64,000 nucleotides of DNA, taken from IMG/VR virus record IMGVR_UViG_3300042907_001527, positions 40,000-103,999 of that record; one strand, given 5' to 3'. The DNA comes from a virus. The stretch's first letter is position 1. The number at the start of each line of letters is the position of its first letter. The notes under the pieces were generated by a model. That model saw only the letters and a program-made list of their open reading frames with translations, ran no database searches and was not told the DNA's origin. Positions 35,635 through 44,993 of the stretch are shown here, one piece after another. A program made the position numbers and the translations under genes.

Positions 35635-38600
35635 TTATAATCCATATTTTGATTTATCTGCATTGAAGTTTTGTAGGACTTGAGATGCTGTTAATGATGT
35701 GTTGTATAAACGAGTTATACCAATTTTTCCATCAAACCATTGAGAAAACTCTCCACCATTATAACTACCAATGTAAAGTGGGTTAGTTACATTTAATATA
35801 CTTGCCAAACTATGACCCACACTTCCTATACTTACACCATTTACAAATGTTTCAAGTGTATTAGATGCGACATTTGTAAACACATAAACTATCTGATACC
35901 AAGTACCAATCGTCCCAACGTAGTTTGTACTATTAACAAACAATGATGAACCACTACCACTACCTGAACCCAATTGAGCGTAGTATGTAGTATTGGTTGT
36001 TCTGATACTATAACTTACATCTATAGTTAACCCTCCATTATCAAACTTTCCAAGTACAACATCATTACCTAAAACCGATTGATTAACCCACACTTCCATA
36101 GTCCAATCTCCACTTCCTGGTTCTAATAATGGATTATCGGCAACTTGAACTTGTGATGAAGTTCCATTATATGAAAAATATGGTGATGTGTATGTAATAC
36201 CCGACATTGAACCATTTAATCCATTTCCTGATAAATCATTTATTGTTGTACCAGTACCAGGGTAACTTGATGAATTACTTGGGTCGTAATATAAAACAAG
36301 ATTAGTGGTTACGGGAACTGCTGGCGTTGAGGTTGGAGTTGGTGTATTAGTTGGTGTTGTGGTTGTTGTTGGATTTGGTGTTGTCTCAAAAAATTCCAAA
36401 TACTCACCATTACCAACTGAAATATATTCATCAATATTACTTACTAAAACGGGATTAATTAGTACTGTTATTGGTGTTTCAGTAGGTGTTGGAGTGATAG
36501 TTGGAGTTATTGTAGGCGTAGGTGTTGCGGTTGGTTCTATAAATCTTGGGGCTAAATAATCGTATTGTTGTGTTATTTCAGTAAGATTTAATTGTCTGTT
36601 ATAGAAATACATGTTGGCGACATGACCCCAAGGTTGAGCAACAATATCATTATTACCCCATCCCCAATGTGTAGTTCCACCAGCACCCTCATTGATTGTA
36701 CTTCCCACCTGTGAACCATTTATGTAGAATCTTTGAGATGTATTTGTTCCGACTACTGCAAATTGAACCCAAACACCTGCCGAGGATGAAACATCATATC
36801 CTGAACTTACAAATCCTGTCGCCCAATATCCTAATGTGTTTGTTCCATTAGGTATAGTAATTGGTGTGATTTTAGGAGGTCCCTTTGTATAAAGTACTGT
36901 TCTAAACCCAGCATTACTAGGTATTAATCTTGCCCAAGTGATATATGTGTATCCTGAATTTGGTAATAAAGGTCCTGTTAAGTTGTAATCAACTCTATTA
37001 GTTCCTGTTGTACAATCAAAACATTTTATACCATTAAGAACTGTGTAAGTTGCACCAATTAATGTATGGTCATATCCACCTGTAATATCAAAAACAGTTG
37101 TTCCTGTTCCAGGATAACTTGAACTTTCATATGCATCAAGTTGAATAACCAATCCTGAAGTTACAAGATTAGGTGTTACAGATGGTGTTGGTGTGTTAGT
37201 ATTTGTTGGGGTTGATGTAATGGTTGTGGTATTAGTGTTTGTTGGTGTTGGAGTAATAATTTGGGTTTCGGTTGGAGTATTTGTAGGAGTTTCTGTATTT
37301 GTGGGGGTTGGTGTATTTGTTGGGGTTTCTGTATTAGTTGGAGTATTTGTAGGAGTTTCTGTATTAGTTGGTGTTGGTGTTGGTGTTTGTGTTGGAGTTT
37401 CGGTATTAGTTGGTGTTGGAGTTTGTGTGTTAGTTGGTGTATTGGTTGGAGTTTCTGTGTTTGTTGGGGTTTGAGTTACCGTTGGTGTGTTTGTTGGGGT
37501 TTGAGTTACCGTTGGTGTGTTTGTTGGGGTTTCTGTGTTTGTCGGAGTTTGAGTTACCGTTGGAGTTTGAGTTACCGTTGGTGTATTAGTTGGTGTTGCC
37601 GTATTAGTTGGAGTATTTGTCGGTGTAGGTGTCGGTTCAATTATTTCATAATACAAATCATTTGCAGGGATACTCAAATAATATAAATCATTATCAGGAA
37701 TTAAAATATAAGTTAAATCATTTCCTGGTATTGTTATTCTACAATTTAAACAATCAGGGTCTAATAAATTATATTTAAATTTTAATATTCTAAAGTTGTG
37801 TTTAATTTGTGAAGCATTTAATGGTTCAGTATACATTCTAAATGCACTAATTTCTCCAATCATACTACCACCAAAATATTCTTCCAATTTAATATGAGTT
37901 GTTAAACCCGAATAAATTGTATTGTCCAAATCATAAGTGGTTAAACTTTCAGGGTCTTGTTGATAAACAATTTCTTCTATTGTTGCAGGACACCCACCTG
38001 AGAATGTTAAGTTATCGTGAAGTCCTTGAGTTCCCCCACCAATTGAAATGTTATATCCAACACCAATTTGTTTTTCTTTTGGAGTGTTTAATAATCTTGG
38101 AATAATTTCTTCAAAGTTTTCAGTGACCATGAATAATTTTCCATTTACATAAAACTTAAGTGTCCCCAATCTAAACTTTTGTTCTTCGGTCCACATGTCT
38201 GTGAATGTTACAACTTCAGTTGAAGCTGGGTCATACTTCGCTTCATGGGTTATTGGAGGCTCAATTAAAGTAACACTTCTACCTTCGATTGTTGCATAAT
38301 ATACATCTTTAACAAGTAGACCAAGTCCACCTTTATCGTAGAGGTCACAGATATCCAACCATTCATATCTTTGGAATACGGCATCAATCTGAACCCAATG
38401 TTCGACATTTTGATATGTTGTCCCTGAGCAATCGTCAAATATACCTCTTGTTGAACACCATTCAGTTAATGAAGTTCCCGTTACATAAGTAATCCCTGTT
38501 AAACAAGTTCCCGTGCTTTCACACCCACCTGTTATTCTATATGTCTTAACACATAATCTTGGACTACCAGTATCACCACTTAATCTTAAAGACAACGCAT

Positions 38601-39591
38601 TTGAAACCTCATCATATAATGGGTCTTTTTCCGGATATTCTGCCGTTGTTGTACAATCACACTCACATCCACAAGTACAATTTGTAATCGTACCACCTGA
38701 TGGTTGATATACTTGAAGACATTGTGATGATGTATTGGCACTACTTGCACAACCACAAGTGTGCATACAAGTTAAACCTGATGTAACTCTTGTATATCCT
38801 GAATCTTGTTTTGGACTACCATCAGCATAATGATAAAATTTATTCTCGGCTCTTGCCCCCATGTAAAAGAACGTACCCTTATTGTCGGGATATCTATTGT
38901 TAAGTCCTCCTGATGTATCACCAGTCCATCTATATTTTAACATAAATTCAGCAGTCCAACCTAATGGAACTCTTTGAGGAAAAACTTGGTAATCATACCC
39001 CGATATTTTGTAAAACCCTTGGAAGAATCCACCTTGTAAGTTTGCAACATACCCAATATCTCCACCAACATTTTGATAATTTAAATCATAAGTATATGAG
39101 TTATCATTCCATAATCTGTTTTGAGTTGTAGTAAAACCTGTGATAGGATGAAGTTTCATTCTCCTGTCATATTTGTATCGACTAAACTTATCCGTTGTAC
39201 CTGAATATAATCCTGTTGTAATTTCTATTGTTTCTCCCGACATGTTTTGAACCAGTCCGTTGTCAATTCCTGTTAAACCAATATCACATAATTGTGTGAC
39301 GATTGGACAAAAGTTGTGGTCAATGTCATCAGGGTTCCAATAATTCTCTGAAACAATTGTTTGGTAATCAAAAGAACATGCTGATGTTTGACATAATGTT
39401 GTCCCTGAACTATTGAAGTCAAACTTAAATGGCATTCTGTTTCCATCTAATTCACCAATTAATAAAGGTGAAAAAACTACTTCTTGGTCATAATCTCTCT
39501 CGTCCGATGCTAAGCAAATGTCGGTGATTTCGTTAACAGGTTTTATTCCCCATTTACGAAAATTATACTGATTAATGTTTTGATATGCCAT
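35635..39591 (-). CDS. Large fibre with Thr-Pro stalks and two LamG/concanavalin-like lectin domains
   Basis: The 1318-residue protein has a long N-terminal part (1-640) with a Cys-rich section near 274-317 ([23 protein letters not shown]) and a lectin-like beta segment ([34 protein letters not shown]). Three repeated strands ([19 protein letters not shown]) lead into the TPTNTPT stalk (about 650-807). Lectin domain 1 (about 810-1012) has [31 protein letters not shown] and [13 protein letters not shown]; domain 2 (about 1097-1317) repeats it as [30 protein letters not shown] and [13 protein letters not shown]. LamG-type domains bind carbohydrates, so these tips probably bind host glycans. It is first in the fibre cluster. 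Confidence 0.88.
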   Translation of the reverse strand: MAYQNINQYNFRKWGIKPVNEITDICLASDERDYDQEVVFSPLLIGELDGNRMPFKFDFNSSGTTLCQTSACSFDYQTIVSENYWNPDDIDHNFCPIVTQLCDIGLTGIDNGLVQNMSGETIEITTGLYSGTTDKFSRYKYDRRMKLHPITGFTTTQNRLWNDNSYTYDLNYQNVGGDIGYVANLQGGFFQGFYKISGYDYQVFPQRVPLGWTAEFMLKYRWTGDTSGGLNNRYPDNKGTFFYMGARAENKFYHYADGSPKQDSGYTRVTSGLTCMHTCGCASSANTSSQCLQVYQPSGGTITNCTCGCECDCTTTAEYPEKDPLYDEVSNALSLRLSGDTGSPRLCVKTYRITGGCESTGTCLTGITYVTGTSLTEWCSTRGIFDDCSGTTYQNVEHWVQIDAVFQRYEWLDICDLYDKGGLGLLVKDVYYATIEGRSVTLIEPPITHEAKYDPASTEVVTFTDMWTEEQKFRLGTLKFYVNGKLFMVTENFEEIIPRLLNTPKEKQIGVGYNISIGGGTQGLHDNLTFSGGCPATIEEIVYQQDPESLTTYDLDNTIYSGLTTHIKLEEYFGGSMIGEISAFRMYTEPLNASQIKHNFRILKFKYNLLDPDCLNCRITIPGNDLTYILIPDNDLYYLSIPANDLYYEIIEPTPTPTNTPTNTATPTNTPTVTQTPTVTQTPTNTETPTNTPTVTQTPTNTPTVTQTPTNTETPTNTPTNTQTPTPTNTETPTQTPTPTPTNTETPTNTPTNTETPTNTPTPTNTETPTNTPTETQIITPTPTNTNTTTITSTPTNTNTPTPSVTPNLVTSGLVIQLDAYESSSYPGTGTTVFDITGGYDHTLIGATYTVLNGIKCFDCTTGTNRVDYNLTGPLLPNSGYTYITWARLIPSNAGFRTVLYTKGPPKITPITIPNGTNTLGYWATGFVSSGYDVSSSAGVWVQFAVVGTNTSQRFYINGSQVGSTINEGAGGTTHWGWGNNDIVAQPWGHVANMYFYNRQLNLTEITQQYDYLAPRFIEPTATPTPTITPTITPTPTETPITVLINPVLVSNIDEYISVGNGEYLEFFETTPNPTTTTTPTNTPTPTSTPAVPVTTNLVLYYDPSNSSSYPGTGTTINDLSGNGLNGSMSGITYTSPYFSYNGTSSQVQVADNPLLEPGSGDWTMEVWVNQSVLGNDVVLGKFDNGGLTIDVSYSIRTTNTTYYAQLGSGSGSGSSLFVNSTNYVGTIGTWYQIVYVFTNVASNTLETFVNGVSIGSVGHSLASILNVTNPLYIGSYNGGEFSQWFDGKIGITRLYNTSLTASQVLQNFNADKSKYGL
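37180..37640. repeat. Minisatellite of the large fibre stalk
   Basis: Degenerate GTTGGTGT/GTATTTGT units, 12-24 bases, encode about 155 residues of TPTNTPT stalk. A 33-base unit (GTGTTTGTTGGGGTTTGAG plus 14 more) is repeated nearly exactly at about 37455-37510, showing recent unit duplication. A shorter block is at 36470-36540. Confidence 0.9.
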
Positions 39592-39599
39592 ATACTAAT

Positions 39600-39628
39600 G
39601 ATAAATACCTTATGAGGTAATATTTATA
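39600..39628. promoter_or_regulatory. Divergent TATTTAT elements between fibre and plus-strand virion genes
   Basis: GTATTTATC on the minus strand (39600-39608, 8 bases before the fibre ATG) and TATTTATA on the plus strand (39621-39628, 14 bases before the ATG at 39643) lie back to back in a 51-base gap. Both genes have one element pointing their way, the best local support that the element is functional and oriented. Confidence 0.45.
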
Positions 39629-39642
39629 GATAAAAAAGAAAG

Positions 39643-40455
39643 ATGATTACTATAAACAAAGAATTTTATTCTTCTCCATATTATTTTTTATTAAGAGATA
39701 AGGGGGATAAATACTCCTTATACTTTTCTGTGGAAGAAAATTTAAACGAAGCTCGTAAAAAAGATGAGGTAATTCACTTTAAAAAAAGTAAAGGTGAAAT
39801 GGTTAAAAACCATCTTAAAAAAGTTGCCAAAGATAAAAAAGTTAAAACAACTAAAAGTCTTAAAAAAGATTTAGAAGAATTGGTAAATTTAGATGGGACA
39901 TTATCTAACTCAAAAATCCCAATTGTTGACCCAAAACTTCACCCAAAAAAAACTATGGACCAAACGGTTTCTGCCGCTAGTATTACAAATGACCCAATTT
40001 CAAGAGGATATAGAACATATTTTAGAGAATCCGTTAAAGAGATTGATGAAGTTGATATGTCAGGAGCTTTTGGTTATGAAGAAACTAAAGATATGGACGG
40101 AAAAGAAACTTTTAAATATTTAGTTAAAAAAATGGGTATGACTCCTGATGAGGCAAAAAAAAGAACAAAACAAAAAGGACAAGACCCAACAGGTAAAAAA
40201 GATGAAAATTCGCCTTACTATGATGATAAAAATTTTATAACAAAAGCAACTATATCTGAAATCCAAAAACAAAAAATGATTAAAGTTGTTGAAGATATTT
40301 TAATGGGTAAAAAAAAATATGATAATCTTGAAATAGGTAAAAAAGAATTAGACATACCAAATATTTTAAAGAAAAATATTTTATCGTTAAAAAAACAAGC
40401 GGAAAAGCAAGGAGTTTCTCTTTCTGAATTATTAAAGATGTTTAAAAATGAATAA
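39643..40455 (+). CDS. Unknown Lys-rich 270-residue protein
   Basis: I do not recognise a domain. The protein is very rich in Lys and Asp, mostly helical and soluble. It starts with a strand pair (FYSSPYYFLLRDKGDKYSLY) and later has MDQTVSAASITNDPISRGYR and a helical end that resembles scaffolding or packaging-associated proteins (KKNILSLKKQAEKQGVSLSE). It leads a group of five plus-strand genes that overlap or nearly touch, ended by a terminator at 42279. A role in head assembly is a guess from context and a TATTTATA element before it. Confidence 0.7.
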   Translation: MITINKEFYSSPYYFLLRDKGDKYSLYFSVEENLNEARKKDEVIHFKKSKGEMVKNHLKKVAKDKKVKTTKSLKKDLEELVNLDGTLSNSKIPIVDPKLHPKKTMDQTVSAASITNDPISRGYRTYFRESVKEIDEVDMSGAFGYEETKDMDGKETFKYLVKKMGMTPDEAKKRTKQKGQDPTGKKDENSPYYDDKNFITKATISEIQKQKMIKVVEDILMGKKKYDNLEIGKKELDIPNILKKNILSLKKQAEKQGVSLSELLKMFKNE

Positions 40456-40915
40456 AAGTTTATACGATAACGAAATTGAATTCCCATCTGACAAACGGGA
40501 ACATATGAAAAAATTTTTTCATATGGTTAAAAATGCGGATGAGAATACTGAAGGATTTAAAAGAAATAAAGAACTTCAAAATCAAAAATTTATTACATAT
40601 AAACAACTTAAAAGAATTAAAAATTTTTTTGATAATTTTAAAGGTAGTCACAAAGAACCGTCATTTATTTTAAATGGTGGTGTTGAAATTAAAAATTGGG
40701 TTAACAATGAATTAAGAAAAATGAGGGATTACATCGCCAATACAAAAACTAATAAGATGAATGCCGGCATGATGAATCAATTTATTGCCCCGCATGAAAA
40801 AAAAAATTTTACAAATGTAAGAACATCTCAAGAACACTTAAAGACTGTAGACAAATATACGCCATCAGTTAATGAAAATGTTATGAGAATAAACGAAATA
40901 ATATCAAAAATATAA
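40448..40915 (+). CDS. Unknown helical 155-residue protein
   Basis: The protein overlaps the preceding stop by 8 bases. It is basic and helical, with a KREHMKKFFHMVKNADENTE helix, GGVEIKNWVNNELRKMRDYI and ENVMRINEIISKI at the end. No known family is recognised. It probably works with its neighbours, being translationally coupled to them. Confidence 0.7.
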   Translation: MNKSLYDNEIEFPSDKREHMKKFFHMVKNADENTEGFKRNKELQNQKFITYKQLKRIKNFFDNFKGSHKEPSFILNGGVEIKNWVNNELRKMRDYIANTKTNKMNAGMMNQFIAPHEKKNFTNVRTSQEHLKTVDKYTPSVNENVMRINEIISKI

Positions 40916-40919
40916 AATT

Positions 40920-41213
40920 ATGGCAACTCAAATTACGGTAGATTTAAATCAAACAGAACCAAACACTCTTTCATCTATTGCTGAACTAGAGAGAGGAAAA
41001 TTAATTCCTAAAAATAATTATAATAAATCGGGAAATGAATATTCATCAGTTAATAAAGATGCAATGGCTGACGGAGATTCTAAAGGTAGAGGTACGGGAA
41101 TTTTCTTAGATGTATATAATTCAACTGCAGGAACAATAGAAGACGTGTCCGAAAGAAAAAGCGAAGTAAAAATTAATCAATATAGTGCAGTAAAAACATA
41201 CCCAAATTTCTAA
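40920..41213 (+). CDS. Unknown 97-residue protein
   Basis: This small, polar protein is rich in Asn, Ser, Lys and Glu and predicted to be poorly ordered until a C-terminal segment (GTGIFLDVYNSTAGTIEDVS, then VKINQYSAVKTYPNF). It may be a small capsid or scaffold-related protein. Its stop overlaps the next ATG (TAATG). Confidence 0.65.
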   Translation: MATQITVDLNQTEPNTLSSIAELERGKLIPKNNYNKSGNEYSSVNKDAMADGDSKGRGTGIFLDVYNSTAGTIEDVSERKSEVKINQYSAVKTYPNF

Positions 41214-41614
41214 TGAAACTTCATGGAACTTTAAAAGGTTTAATTTGTGAAATCGCTTCTTTAGATAGTATAGTTGATGCGATTAAAAAACGAAAAATTA
41301 TTATTATTAATTATAATGGTGATGAGCCAGGTGGTACAGGTATACGACAAATTGAACCTGTCTGTTTAGGTGTTAGTAAATCGGGAAATAAAGTTTTAAG
41401 AGCTTGGGATAGTGAGGGAGCGTCACATACAAGTTATAATGGTGAACAACCATTACCAGGCTGGAGATTATTTAGATTAGACAAAATATTATCAAACAAA
41501 CCAACTGGTGAGGTTTACAATGAACCTAAGCCTGGTTATAATTTTAATGGTGACAAAAGTATGGTCAGTGTGATTATAAACGCAACATTTAATGATAACC
41601 CATTAATACAATAA
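41213..41614 (+). CDS. WYL-domain-like small protein
   Basis: At 133 residues it is little more than a single WYL-like SH3 barrel: KKRKIIIINYNGDEPGGTGI, RQIEPVCLGVSKSGNKVLRAW, then a loop (QPLPGWRLFRLDKILSNKPT). WYL domains bind ligands or nucleic acid and regulate transcription or defence systems, usually fused to a DNA-binding domain that is absent here. The last 25 residues (KSMVSVIINATFNDNPLIQ) are extra. In a virion-type gene group it may instead be a structural SH3-like fold, so the name is cautious. Confidence 0.6.
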   Translation: MKLHGTLKGLICEIASLDSIVDAIKKRKIIIINYNGDEPGGTGIRQIEPVCLGVSKSGNKVLRAWDSEGASHTSYNGEQPLPGWRLFRLDKILSNKPTGEVYNEPKPGYNFNGDKSMVSVIINATFNDNPLIQ

Positions 41615-41621
41615 ATATAAT

Positions 41622-42266
41622 ATGGACAGATTAACAGAGAAATTAGCATTATCAAAGGCAATTATGGATAAAGCAGATAGAATTAAAAATACAAATTCTA
41701 TGAATGGTGGGCTGCCACTAACATCATTACAGCAAATGAATTTACCTGAATCATTTAATGTTCCGACCGCAAAGTATAATATACCTGAAGAATTTTTACA
41801 GGAATCTAACACATCACAACAACCTTACCTATCTCACATACCAAGAGAAAATACTACTCCAGTCGGAATTCCAACTGTAGACGCAATTAAAAATTCTAAA
41901 TTACCTGACGAAATTAAAAGATTAATGATGGAGCATCCAATTTCTCAACCTCAACAACAATCGACTACAATGTCTAACGAAGTTATTGAAAGAGCGACAA
42001 GATTAATGAAACAAAATAACAGCGGATATATTCCTGAATCTGCAAAACAAACACAACAAATACCACAAACAGAACAATCGACATCAACAAATGGAACCGT
42101 TAATTATAAATTAATACAAAAAATGATTAATGAAGCAATTAAAAACGCATTTGCTGAAAATGGGTTAATAACTGAAAGTTCTGAAAAATCTAATGAAAAT
42201 TTTAATTTTAAAGTTGGGAAACATATTTTTGAAGGTAAAATTACAAAAATTAAAAAAGTATCTTAA
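41622..42266 (+). CDS. Unknown 214-residue protein with a disordered middle
   Basis: A helical start (DRLTEKLALSKAIMDKADRI) is followed by a Gln/Pro/Ser/Thr-rich, probably unfolded middle (residues about 100-150, with QPQQQSTTMSNEV) and a helical end with a final strand pair (NFKVGKHIFEGKITKIKKVS). No family is recognised. Layout resembles phage scaffolding or head proteins. It is the last gene before the terminator at 42279. Confidence 0.65.
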   Translation: MDRLTEKLALSKAIMDKADRIKNTNSMNGGLPLTSLQQMNLPESFNVPTAKYNIPEEFLQESNTSQQPYLSHIPRENTTPVGIPTVDAIKNSKLPDEIKRLMMEHPISQPQQQSTTMSNEVIERATRLMKQNNSGYIPESAKQTQQIPQTEQSTSTNGTVNYKLIQKMINEAIKNAFAENGLITESSEKSNENFNFKVGKHIFEGKITKIKKVS

Positions 42267-42278
42267 CCAAGATATGTT

Positions 42279-42309
42279 AACCCTAAATTAAAAAGTTTAG
42301 GGTTTTTTT
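42279..42309 (+). terminator. Strong rho-independent terminator
   Basis: AACCCTAAA and TTTAGGGTT arms (9 bp, 8-base loop) are followed by a T-run (TTTTTTT to 42309). It ends the 39643-42266 gene group and insulates it from the promoter at 42360. Confidence 0.9.
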
Positions 42310-42359
42310 GTGCTCTAATATATACCACCCACACAACACTAATTTATATTTTTTAATAG

Positions 42360-42388
42360 TTGATAATATAAAAGAATATTGTTATAAT
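42360..42388 (+). promoter_or_regulatory. Near-consensus sigma70 promoter of the glycan operon
   Basis: TTGATA (42360-42365), exactly 17 bases, then TATAAT (42383-42388), 40 bases before the ATG at 42429. Only one base of the -35 box departs from consensus. The remaining part of the 162-base gap (42267-42428) holds the terminator and no other gene. It drives a block of about 18.8 kb with no other clear promoter. Confidence 0.8.
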
Positions 42389-42428
42389 TTATAACAAACT
42401 AAATAGTCTTAAAAAGTTATTAAAAAAT

Positions 42429-43646
42429 ATGGAAAAAAAAATTAATGTTTTAGTTATCCCTAGCGATAAAACTGGTGTTGGAAAATTTCGTTCAATAGAC
42501 CCTCATATTTTTTTACAAAATTTATATTCAGATGAATTTCATGTTGATATTATATTTGACCCACAGTATGATGATATGGTCTTTTGGTCTAAATATCAAA
42601 TAGTAGTATTCCATAGAAGTATTGGTTCTGATTTTGAAAAAGCCCATGAATTAATTCAAAAATTAAATTTATTAGGGATAATCACTGTTGCTGATATTGA
42701 TGATTATTGGATGCCAGGTAAAGAACACCCAATTCATGATATTATTAAATTTAATAAGATTAATGAAAAAATTGTTGCAAATCTTAAAGTAGCTTCATAT
42801 ATTACAACAACAACTGAAATATTTGCAACTGAAATTAGAAAATTTAATAAAAACGTTTTTGTTTTTCCAAATGCAATTAATCCAAATGAAACACAATTTA
42901 AAGAACCAACATTAGAATCAGACCGATTAAGAATTGGTTGGTTAGGAGGTTCTTCTCATTTACATGACATTCAATTATTAGACCAATCTTTTAATAAGAT
43001 TATTAATCTTAAAGATAAATTACAATTTGTTTTATGTGGTTTTGATACAAGAGGAACCGTAACGGAAATTAATAACCAAACAGGAGAACATAATAAAAGA
43101 GATATTTTACCACATGAGACTGTTTGGGCACAGTACGAAAAAATATTTACCCAAAACCATGTATTGGTGTCGGAAGACTACAAAAAGTATTTATTAAACT
43201 ATACTCAAGAGGTTTACCCAAATCAATATGACGAATCATATGTAAGAGTTTGGACTCAACCTGTAACATCTTACGCTAAAAATTATTCAAAATTTGATGT
43301 ATCTTTATCACCTATTAAAAATACAATGTTTAATAGAATGAAATCACAATTAAAAGTAATTGAAGCAGGATTTTATAAAAAAGCTCTTATTGCGTCTGAT
43401 TTAGGTCCATATACAATAGATTTAAAACATTGTTTAAATCACGGTAACTTTGTTGATGGAAACGCAATGTTAGTTGATGAAAATAGAAATCACTCTGATT
43501 GGGCGAAACATATTAAAAAATTAGTTGAAAACCCTAACATGGTAAAAGATATGGGGGAAAGATTATATGAAACTGTTAAAGACAAGTATGATTTAAATAA
43601 CGTAACAAAAGATAGAAGAGCTTTTTATTTATCAATAATTAAATAA
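42429..43646 (+). CDS. GT4-like (GT-B) glycosyltransferase
   Basis: The 405-residue protein has a Rossmann-like start (INVLVIPSDKTGVGKFRSID), VVFHRSIGSDFEKAHELIQK and TVADIDDYWMPG, then the hinge LRIGWLGGSSHLHDIQLL and the donor-binding C-terminal half (FDVSLSPIKNTMFNRMKSQL, KVIEAGFYKKALIASDLGPY) typical of GT4 retaining enzymes. It opens the long plus-strand operon, 7 bases before the exonuclease gene. Donor and acceptor cannot be told. Confidence 0.82.
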   Translation: MEKKINVLVIPSDKTGVGKFRSIDPHIFLQNLYSDEFHVDIIFDPQYDDMVFWSKYQIVVFHRSIGSDFEKAHELIQKLNLLGIITVADIDDYWMPGKEHPIHDIIKFNKINEKIVANLKVASYITTTTEIFATEIRKFNKNVFVFPNAINPNETQFKEPTLESDRLRIGWLGGSSHLHDIQLLDQSFNKIINLKDKLQFVLCGFDTRGTVTEINNQTGEHNKRDILPHETVWAQYEKIFTQNHVLVSEDYKKYLLNYTQEVYPNQYDESYVRVWTQPVTSYAKNYSKFDVSLSPIKNTMFNRMKSQLKVIEAGFYKKALIASDLGPYTIDLKHCLNHGNFVDGNAMLVDENRNHSDWAKHIKKLVENPNMVKDMGERLYETVKDKYDLNNVTKDRRAFYLSIIK

Positions 43647-43652
43647 TATAAT

Positions 43653-44354
43653 ATGATTAACATACCATTAACCAAAATTTTATTTTTAGACATTGAAACT
43701 GTCGGAATACAACCTGATTGGGATTCATTAGTTAAAAACAACGAATCCCTTTCATTTCAATTTGAACACTATTTTGATTGGTTTCAAAAAAGATTTCCTG
43801 AAGATGGGGCTAATGGAGTCTCTCAAATGTTTGTCAATCGTTCTGCCTTAGTTCCCGAATTTGCAAGAATTGCTTGTATTAGTGTTGCATTTGTAACTGA
43901 AAGTGGTGAAATTAAAATGCAATCATTTAGTGATGCTGATGAGAAAAAAATGTTATTAGATGTTCAAAAACTTTTACATAGAGTTGGAGAACTAGGATTT
44001 TTTTTATGTGGACATAATGTAAAGGGATTTGACATCCCTATGTTAGCAAAACGAATGATTATGAATGGAATTATGCCGCCAAAAATTTTACCTGGTCACG
44101 ACACTAAACCGTGGGAAATTAAAGCTCTAGACACAAAAGAAGTTTGGCAATACGGTGGATATGGTTCTATTGCGTCTCTTGAACTTATGTGTGTTTGTTT
44201 GGGTGTTGAGTCATCAAAAACAATGGAGATAACAGGGAATAAAGTACATGAAGCTTTTTGGATTAAAAAGGATATTGAGGGAATTGTAAAGTATTGTGAA
44301 AAGGATGTGTCCGTATTAATTGAAGTAATAAAAAAATTAATAGATTTAAAATAA
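43653..44354 (+). CDS. DEDDy 3'-5' exonuclease (DnaQ-like)
   Basis: The 233-residue protein has Exo I LFLDIETVG (D13, E15), Exo II GHNVKGFDIPML (about 123-136) and Exo III KYCEKDV with Y214 and D218, the YxxxD spacing of DEDDy nucleases. It is close to the PolB-associated exonuclease group (PF10108-type), which also has the inserted loop after Exo I (FEHYFDWFQKRFPEDG). It removes nucleotides from 3' ends for repair or proofreading, in addition to the exonuclease domain within the polymerase. It overlaps the dUTPase start by one base (TAATG). Confidence 0.9.
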   Translation: MINIPLTKILFLDIETVGIQPDWDSLVKNNESLSFQFEHYFDWFQKRFPEDGANGVSQMFVNRSALVPEFARIACISVAFVTESGEIKMQSFSDADEKKMLLDVQKLLHRVGELGFFLCGHNVKGFDIPMLAKRMIMNGIMPPKILPGHDTKPWEIKALDTKEVWQYGGYGSIASLELMCVCLGVESSKTMEITGNKVHEAFWIKKDIEGIVKYCEKDVSVLIEVIKKLIDLK

Positions 44355-44983
44355 TGAAAAATTTAAATAATATGGGATTTGACCCAAAAATTTATAATGA
44401 CATTCTTGAAAAATTTGAAAAAATTAAATTTGACGCTGGAATAGAACCAGATGAAGAATCTCAAAAAGAACTTGAAGAATTTTTTGGAGTTGATTTAGAG
44501 GGTTTTGAAGATTTAGATGAAGAGTTTTTTAAAAATTCTCAGACACGAACTATTGAAGTTGAATTAATTCACAAAGATGCTGTTTTCCCAAAATATGCAT
44601 ACCTATCCGATTCAGGATTTGATTTACACTCAACACAAGATTTAGAAATTAAACCATTTGGCAGAATTTTAGTCCCAACAGGGATTAAAGTTTCTTTTGA
44701 GAAAGGTTATGAACTTCAAATTAGACCTAAAAGCGGTTTAGCAATTAAACAAGGATTAACCGTTCTTAATACACCAGGAACTGTAGACCAAGGATATACA
44801 GGTGAAATACAAGTAATTGTGTTTAATACAAATAACCATTCCGTAATGATTTCAAAAGGAATGAAAGTTGGACAAGCAGTTCTATGTCCTGTCATAAATG
44901 GGGAATATGTTAGATTTGAAAAAGTTGACCAACTTGATGAAAAAGATAGAGGTGATAATGGATTTGGAAGTACGGGAATTTAA
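44354..44983 (+). CDS. dut: dUTPase with an acidic N-terminal extension
   Basis: Residues about 64-209 are a complete trimeric dUTPase with its five motifs: SDSGFDLHS, RPKSGLA, GTVDQGYTGEI, KVGQAV, and DRGDNGFGSTG at the C-terminus. It hydrolyses dUTP to dUMP, keeping uracil out of DNA and feeding dTMP synthesis. The first 63 residues are a Glu/Asp/Phe-rich helical extension (EPDEESQKELEEFFGVDLEG) not present in the usual 150-residue enzyme; it may bind a partner. It is in the middle of glycan genes, next to the exonuclease. Confidence 0.95.
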   Translation: MKNLNNMGFDPKIYNDILEKFEKIKFDAGIEPDEESQKELEEFFGVDLEGFEDLDEEFFKNSQTRTIEVELIHKDAVFPKYAYLSDSGFDLHSTQDLEIKPFGRILVPTGIKVSFEKGYELQIRPKSGLAIKQGLTVLNTPGTVDQGYTGEIQVIVFNTNNHSVMISKGMKVGQAVLCPVINGEYVRFEKVDQLDEKDRGDNGFGSTGI

Positions 44984-44993
44984 ATATTAAATA

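Noticed and set aside
37193-37474. Plus-strand frame coding a Val-Gly repeat protein
   Set aside because: It is the antisense of the TPT stalk of the fibre at 35635-39591. The GT-rich repeat leaves no stop on the other strand; no real start context.
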